Below are positions 28,901 through 35,500 of a stretch of DNA of 64,000 bases, piece by piece. Numbering within the stretch: position 1 is the first letter of the stretch; the number at the start of each line of letters is the position of its first letter. This DNA is from Mesocentrotus franciscanus (taxonomy: Eukaryota > Echinodermata > Echinoidea > Camarodonta > Strongylocentrotidae). A model generated the notes under the pieces. It saw only the letters and a program-made list of their open reading frames with translations. It did no database searches and had not been told where the DNA came from. The position numbers and the translations under genes are program-made. The stretch covers positions 10,306,158 through 10,370,157 of the forward strand of contig CP137671.1 in NCBI GenBank assembly GCA_037976565.1, in the 5' to 3' direction.

Positions 28901-31900
28901 TTCATCTCATTTCGGATGAGCAGGTGTACCACACTTTTCCCCTACTCATTTACAAATAGTTGACTGAACGAAAGACAAGTAAATGGAATATAAGGAGTAC
29001 AAATTTAGAAATCGAAAGGCCTCTGCATATATACATATATTTAAAACCATGCATATTTAAAATGTTTTTGACATTCAAAACACTTTTTAAAGACCTTAAA
29101 ATATCTGTCATATCACAATATTTAATGCAAGTGTTTTGAAGTCCAGAGCATAACTGTTACGATTAGCTGATATTTAATACTGGTGTGATGATTGTGATTT
29201 TCTCAGGGTCCTACATTTGATCGACGAATTCGCTCTCCACGTCGATTTCGAGGGCGACATGTTTGAAGCAGTTTCAGAGAGGATTGACGTGGTCGTCGTC
29301 AAGATCAACACGGAGATGATCAATGGATTGTCTTTCAGAAGCGTGGTCGATGAAAACGGCACCTCAAAGGTAAACAAAACGAAAAATATTGTTAGAGCAA
29401 TTCTGTCCTGAAAGTTCATCTGTATTGGTAATATTATTATGTTTGATATTTAAACTTTTCATTTCAATACGATTTGTACTTTATTGTGATGTCAAAATTT
29501 TAGCTCTCAAACATTGTCAGGGTATATTTATTTTTCCACTGCAGACCACATAATATTACCTGCGTTGTTCCACAGATAGAATAAAGCATACACAACAAGT
29601 TCAATCAGTTGCATGTTTTGTGTTCCTTGTTCACCATTTTCCACCCCAAAGAAAATTAACAAAAGATGTTATTGTGATGCTATACGATCAGGGGACACAA
29701 TTTATATTTTTTTAATCTTTCATATTTTATTTCATATGAAGAATTTCATCGAATATCGTTGATATTAGAACATAACGATTTCTAAACTTATAATTAAAAC
29801 CACAATTAATTATTATCGAGATGGTAACAATCTGTAAGCCGTAAACTTCGTAGAAGCTCATCCCTAATTATATATAAACGATGTTTAATTCAGATTTTAA
29901 TATTTACCAAACCATATTTCGTCTTCTAAGAGCCGGAAGAAACACTTTAATATTTTAACACAATGTTCCCACCATTCTCGCTCTGAGCACAGGATTTCTA
30001 CTTGGGGGAAAGATAAGGTCTTAATAGTATAACAAAATGGTTTCAAAATATTCAACAATATCCGACTTTTCTTGCAGCCCCAGCTCTCGTTCAACAATAC
30101 CAACCCTGAATCTACCGCGGAAGCCCAGGCGTCACTAGAGCTACCAGGCTCGCTCTTTGAAGCTCATCGAGGAGAGATAGATAGAGTCCAGTTTGTAATC
30201 TATAAAGATGTCATCTTCTTCGAGGTATTTTTTTTTTACTTTTCTGCATCTTGTCATGCCTTTATCTTTGTAACGAGTTTATCTATGTTCATATTTGTAA
30301 AAGAAGTCGTTACGTTTTCAGAATGTGTTGGATTTTTTTATTAATCTTTCAAAATTTGTATTCGTCTCAATGCATTGAAATGTTTATTAATTATTCTTTA
30401 AATGATCGTACTTAAAAGGGCCTTTTCACACTCGTAAGTAATTCTGGAAGTGCAATTATCTTTGTTAAACTGCTTGTAAAATGAAGAACACAATTTAAGG
30501 CAAAAAGACAAATAACTATAAGTTTTCTCTTTATTTATAGTCGTTGGGTAAAATCCAAAATTATCTACAGATTTCATCTTTTTGGATAATCTGTGTCACT
30601 ACACAATTAGTTTCGAATTAACGCTTCTGGTCAACTTTCCGCTATAGCCCCGCACCCCCCCCCCCTCCCTCCCGCCCCATTTGATTGTACTGTACATCTA
30701 AAATACATATAGAACGATTTCTACACGTCTCTCTACGTTATCGATCTGAAATATATAACTATATATATATATATATGTATATATAAATATTTTAGCAAAA
30801 GCATGAAATAACAGCATTTTCTTCAGACATAACCAGAATATAAAATTATGATTTAACTGCTTCTTCTTCGACCTCATCTAATGGCAGGTGATTACTGAAG
30901 CGACACAAAATGGCACCGCCCCGACCCCGCCTACTATTTATACTGGTGTGGACGTCATAGAAAGGGATGTCCTCAACAGTTTGGTTATATCAGCAAGCCT
31001 TGGTGATCTGAAAATTTCAGGATTAATGGATCCTGTCAAAACCTCGTTTATTCACCAGAGACCCGAGGTAAAGTGAGGGAAAGTTTAACCAAAGTGTGAA
31101 AATATTCATTCAAATTACGAGAATGACAAATGTTTCATTAATCTCTGATGCAGTGCTATTAACACCTATTCCAATATGTGGGGTGTACAATTTCGAGCAC
31201 TAAAAATGATTGTGAATTATTGCTTTTAGATAGATTCTAAGAATTTTAGCAAGTAGCATTTTATTTAAATTCCTTTTTGGTAATGTTTCTGTCTCATTGA
31301 ATGGTGCGAAACAACACTAGGTTTTCCAAAGAAATAATTTTTCAGCTCCTCAAAAAAAGCAGTATCCATAGTACTTTGTAAGAACATGTCACATTCAAAC
31401 GACTGAAAAATGACCGAAAAAGCTAATCTAAGCTAATTTAGAATACCGCAGTAATGGAAAATACCAGGGGAAAATATTAATTGTTTGTCAGAAGTGTTTG
31501 CAAACTAGACATTCATATATTTCACCCTCTTGTTCACAGAGGGCAGATAATCCATCATGTGTTTTCTGGGACTTTGCAGCGGCTGGTAAGTGGAAATGAA
31601 TCGCCGTTATTAGTTTTTAGTCATGACAACCTTGACAGAAAAAATGCCTTTCTGTAATATTCAGGCGTGACGAAAAACGTTAGGATTTCTCAATCATGTC
31701 TATGTTATGATAATTACAAAATCAAATCGAAGAATTGTTCACAGTGAAGGTTTTTTTTTAACCTAATGTTTATTCTGAAAAATGCGGTAGTCAACTAAGA
31801 CTGAGCTTAAATGCTAATTCCAAATAAATATCCTTCTGAAGCTTTACAAACGATCCTTGGAATACATTAAAGCATCATTTGACATAACTTTATTAACGTG

Positions 31901-32415
31901 ATGTTACCCACGGTCTATAACCGATGGACTAATTATATGTTGGACAGTTGAATAATACATGTACTACTAATTGCAATATACTGGGGTATACAATTTGATT
32001 TCTGTTTGCTGAATCAAACTCTTTAGAATTTTCAACTACCACTCGTCAATATTCACTTTAAATCGTAAACTTTATTTTGTTAAAGATGGCAAAGGAGCGT
32101 GGTCTACGGAGGGTTGCATCGCTTCTGTAACAGCAGAGGGCAGCACACAATGTGAATGTGACCATCTAACAAACTTTGCTATTTTAATGGTAAGTAAAGA
32201 TTCGTCTTGTAATATTGTCTTAGCATGGCCGAGCATTTGACATATTAACAAGTGCTTGAAAGAAGAATTTGATCCTGAGCGAGAGATTTTTTAACACAAT
32301 TTTTTGCCCCAACTGTCAAATTTTTCAAGGTTAAAGTCCGAAAGTTATATTGATTTTTATATAATAACACAGAGTCCTTCTTTTTGTTTATTTAACCTAT
32401 CCCTTTCGTCTCCTT

Positions 32416-32474
<59 letters not shown>

Positions 32475-32475
32475 G

Positions 32476-32567
<92 letters not shown>

Positions 32568-35500
32568 TCTCTAACTTACTCATTTTGTCCATTATTTCTC
32601 CAGGACATCTACGGAACCACGACCACATTTAATGGAGACCACATGATGGCGCTCTCCATCATCACCTTCGCTGGATGTACTCTGTCTATCCTTGGTCTCA
32701 TAATAACCTTCTTCTCCTACATTATGATCAGGTACGTACCTCTGATTCATGTTTTGTAAATATCATTAAAGGGGAGTCCACCCTGATATTAAGTTGGATT
32801 TAATAGAAGTAGAAAAATCAGATAAACAGCCCAGTGAACGTTTAAGGGGAAAAAACGATTAGAAATTTAAAAAATTATGAATTTTTGAAGGTGCGATCAA
32901 TCAAACACAAATTGGCAACTCTGTGACGTATTCAATTCAATTCAATTCCCATTTGCCCTGTACTTTTTTCCTTTTTTTAAATTTCCAAAAGAAAATTTCG
33001 ATCATTTATTCACCCCGAGTATAATTATTGCAAATATGTTTTCGTACAACCCCTGTACGAAACAAATTTATTCCATCAGCAATAACTAAGAAAATGAAAG
33101 TTTATGAAATTTCTGTACAGAGCAAATTGGAGAGCTGCTCGCAAGACACGTCACAGTGTTGCCAATTTGTGTTTGACTGATTTATTTATTTAACAAATAA
33201 CAGATAATATGTAAAAAGAGAGAAACTTAAATCAGGATGTACTAGGTATGAATACAAGTAAAACCTTTTTTCTTTTTCTTTGAGGAGATGTTGATATGAA
33301 TGAGGAAACACATATGGTATATATATTCTTACCTTATGACCTTTTAGATTAACCACTACACAATTACTATCAATGAATTTGACATTAAATAGAAATGTGA
33401 CTCCATAATTTTGAATTTTTGTCTCAGGATATTTAAGAAGGCGGTAAACAGAAAGAGGTAACAGAAAAAATAATAATGCATGATGCATGAAGTGTGATTC
33501 CAAGTAGAATTGGAGGTTAATTTTCACATATAACCTGACCTTATATCTGTATTAATCCTCATAATATTGACCATGATCTTATTTTTCCTTCCCCTTTGTG
33601 TCTTCGTAGTATTCAAAACTTGTTTTCCATTAACGCATCAGGGCCCTGTTTCATAAAACTAGTTATCAATCAACAATTGCTAACTTTTCGATGACAAATT
33701 TGCTCTCAGCCAATCAAATGCCACAATTTCAGTTGCCTATAACTTGTTTGTTTGGTAATATAACAGTTATTGCAACTTGTTATCGATAATGAGTTTTATG
33801 AAACAGGTCTTGCATCTGAACTCCCTCGAACCAACAACATTATAGTCCTTCCAAACTTTATATACTACCTGCATGTCCCATCCATATTTATTGAAATATT
33901 TACTGAACCTGTTAGAAATTCATTCACGTGTGGATGAATTTGCTGACGGTTCATCCTTCCATTAGCGCCATATTGGTATCCTAGTTTGGTGGCAGAGCAT
34001 CAAAATGTAAAACGAAGACAGCATACTCTCAATGATCCTGTGTTATAGAAAGAGCTAACGTTTAATTTTTGTGTGTGTGTGTCATCCGTAATTTTTATGT
34101 TTTCTACACCAGTACCCTTTGTTTTTGTCATTTTTGTCTTGTATCTGTTAAGTCCATCATCAACCTTCACCTGCGTGTGTATTTTCATTCTTACATTTTA
34201 AGATACGGTAAAACAGTTTCCTCCTTAATTCTCAAATGTATGAAATATAAATGGTGACCATTTCTAAAATTCCCAATATTTAATCCCAGTCTGCTTTGCC
34301 CAAAACTGTCCCACAGAAGAATATTTCCCCCTCTTTTCGCTTGCTTGTCTGAAGTGTTGCAGGAATTTGTAAAAGTGTACAACTATAAAATTATAATAGT
34401 CGTTGGCCTTTTCGTCCAGAACACAATGTACTTTTTTTTAACCCTCTATCGTTATAGGCCTATACTTGTTGATAAGTGTTATGAGTGCAATAACCATGAT
34501 ATTATCATTTAATTTGTCTATGGTAATGATACAATTAATGGTTTGATAACTTTCTTGTAACTACATGTAGAAAAATGCTGTTTACAAAACTTATCATTAC
34601 TATATAATAAATTTTAAAGAAAATTACCATTCAATCAGTTAACACGATGGCAAAGACCTTCAAATAATCAATCTAATTCAATTCCAGTAGCTTTTGTCCT
34701 TCGTCTTTAGAAATATGCGAATAGGAAAGTGACGTAATCCCTCTTTAGAGTTTTGGAATTGCCCTTGAGTTGATTTCTAGGAAGTCGTTGCGATCGTGTT
34801 TATAATTTTTTTAAATATCCCACTATCCACGCAGGCAACTTCGAAGTGACCGTCGAACCCGCGTGCTCCTCAACCTCGTGGTCGCTCTCACCTTCATGAA
34901 CGTTCTCTTCCTCACCGACGCCGTCCTCACCGAATTCGGCCACCCCGGCGAAGTCGCCTGCAAGCTCCTCGGGGCCCTGCTCCACTACGGCCTCCTGACC
35001 TCGATAGCGTGGATGGCCCTGGAGGCGTGGCACATGTACCTGGCGCTCGTCAAGGTCTTCGACAGCTACACCTCGCACCTGATGAAGAAGATGTGCCTGA
35101 TCGGCTGGGGCCTGCCCGCCGTCATCGTCGGCATCGTCATCGGTGTCGACTTGGACCATTACGACTTCTACAATGAGTTGTGAGTAATTTACTATGAAAC
35201 ACCCGTAAAACAGAGAAAACTTATAAATACTTTGAACGACCTTCAAAAACATCGATCGACAAATGCAATTGATTAGTAACTTAATTGCAAACCGATCTGT
35301 GAACAATAAGGGGAAATGATTCATAAAGAAACTGAAAAACAATCACATTTGTAGATGTAGCTCAGCAATGGAAAGGTGTTTCCATGATTTATACGGTTAG
35401 AACTTCATAATCTAGCTGGAAAAACTAAAATCATAGGTGTATGTCTACCTGGAAATATACATATTTTGAGTTTATAATGATTTTCTCATTTCTAGTTACA

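Noticed and set aside
34800..35342. 180-codon minus-strand frame
   Set aside because: Antisense shadow of the GC-rich TM2-TM4 exon.
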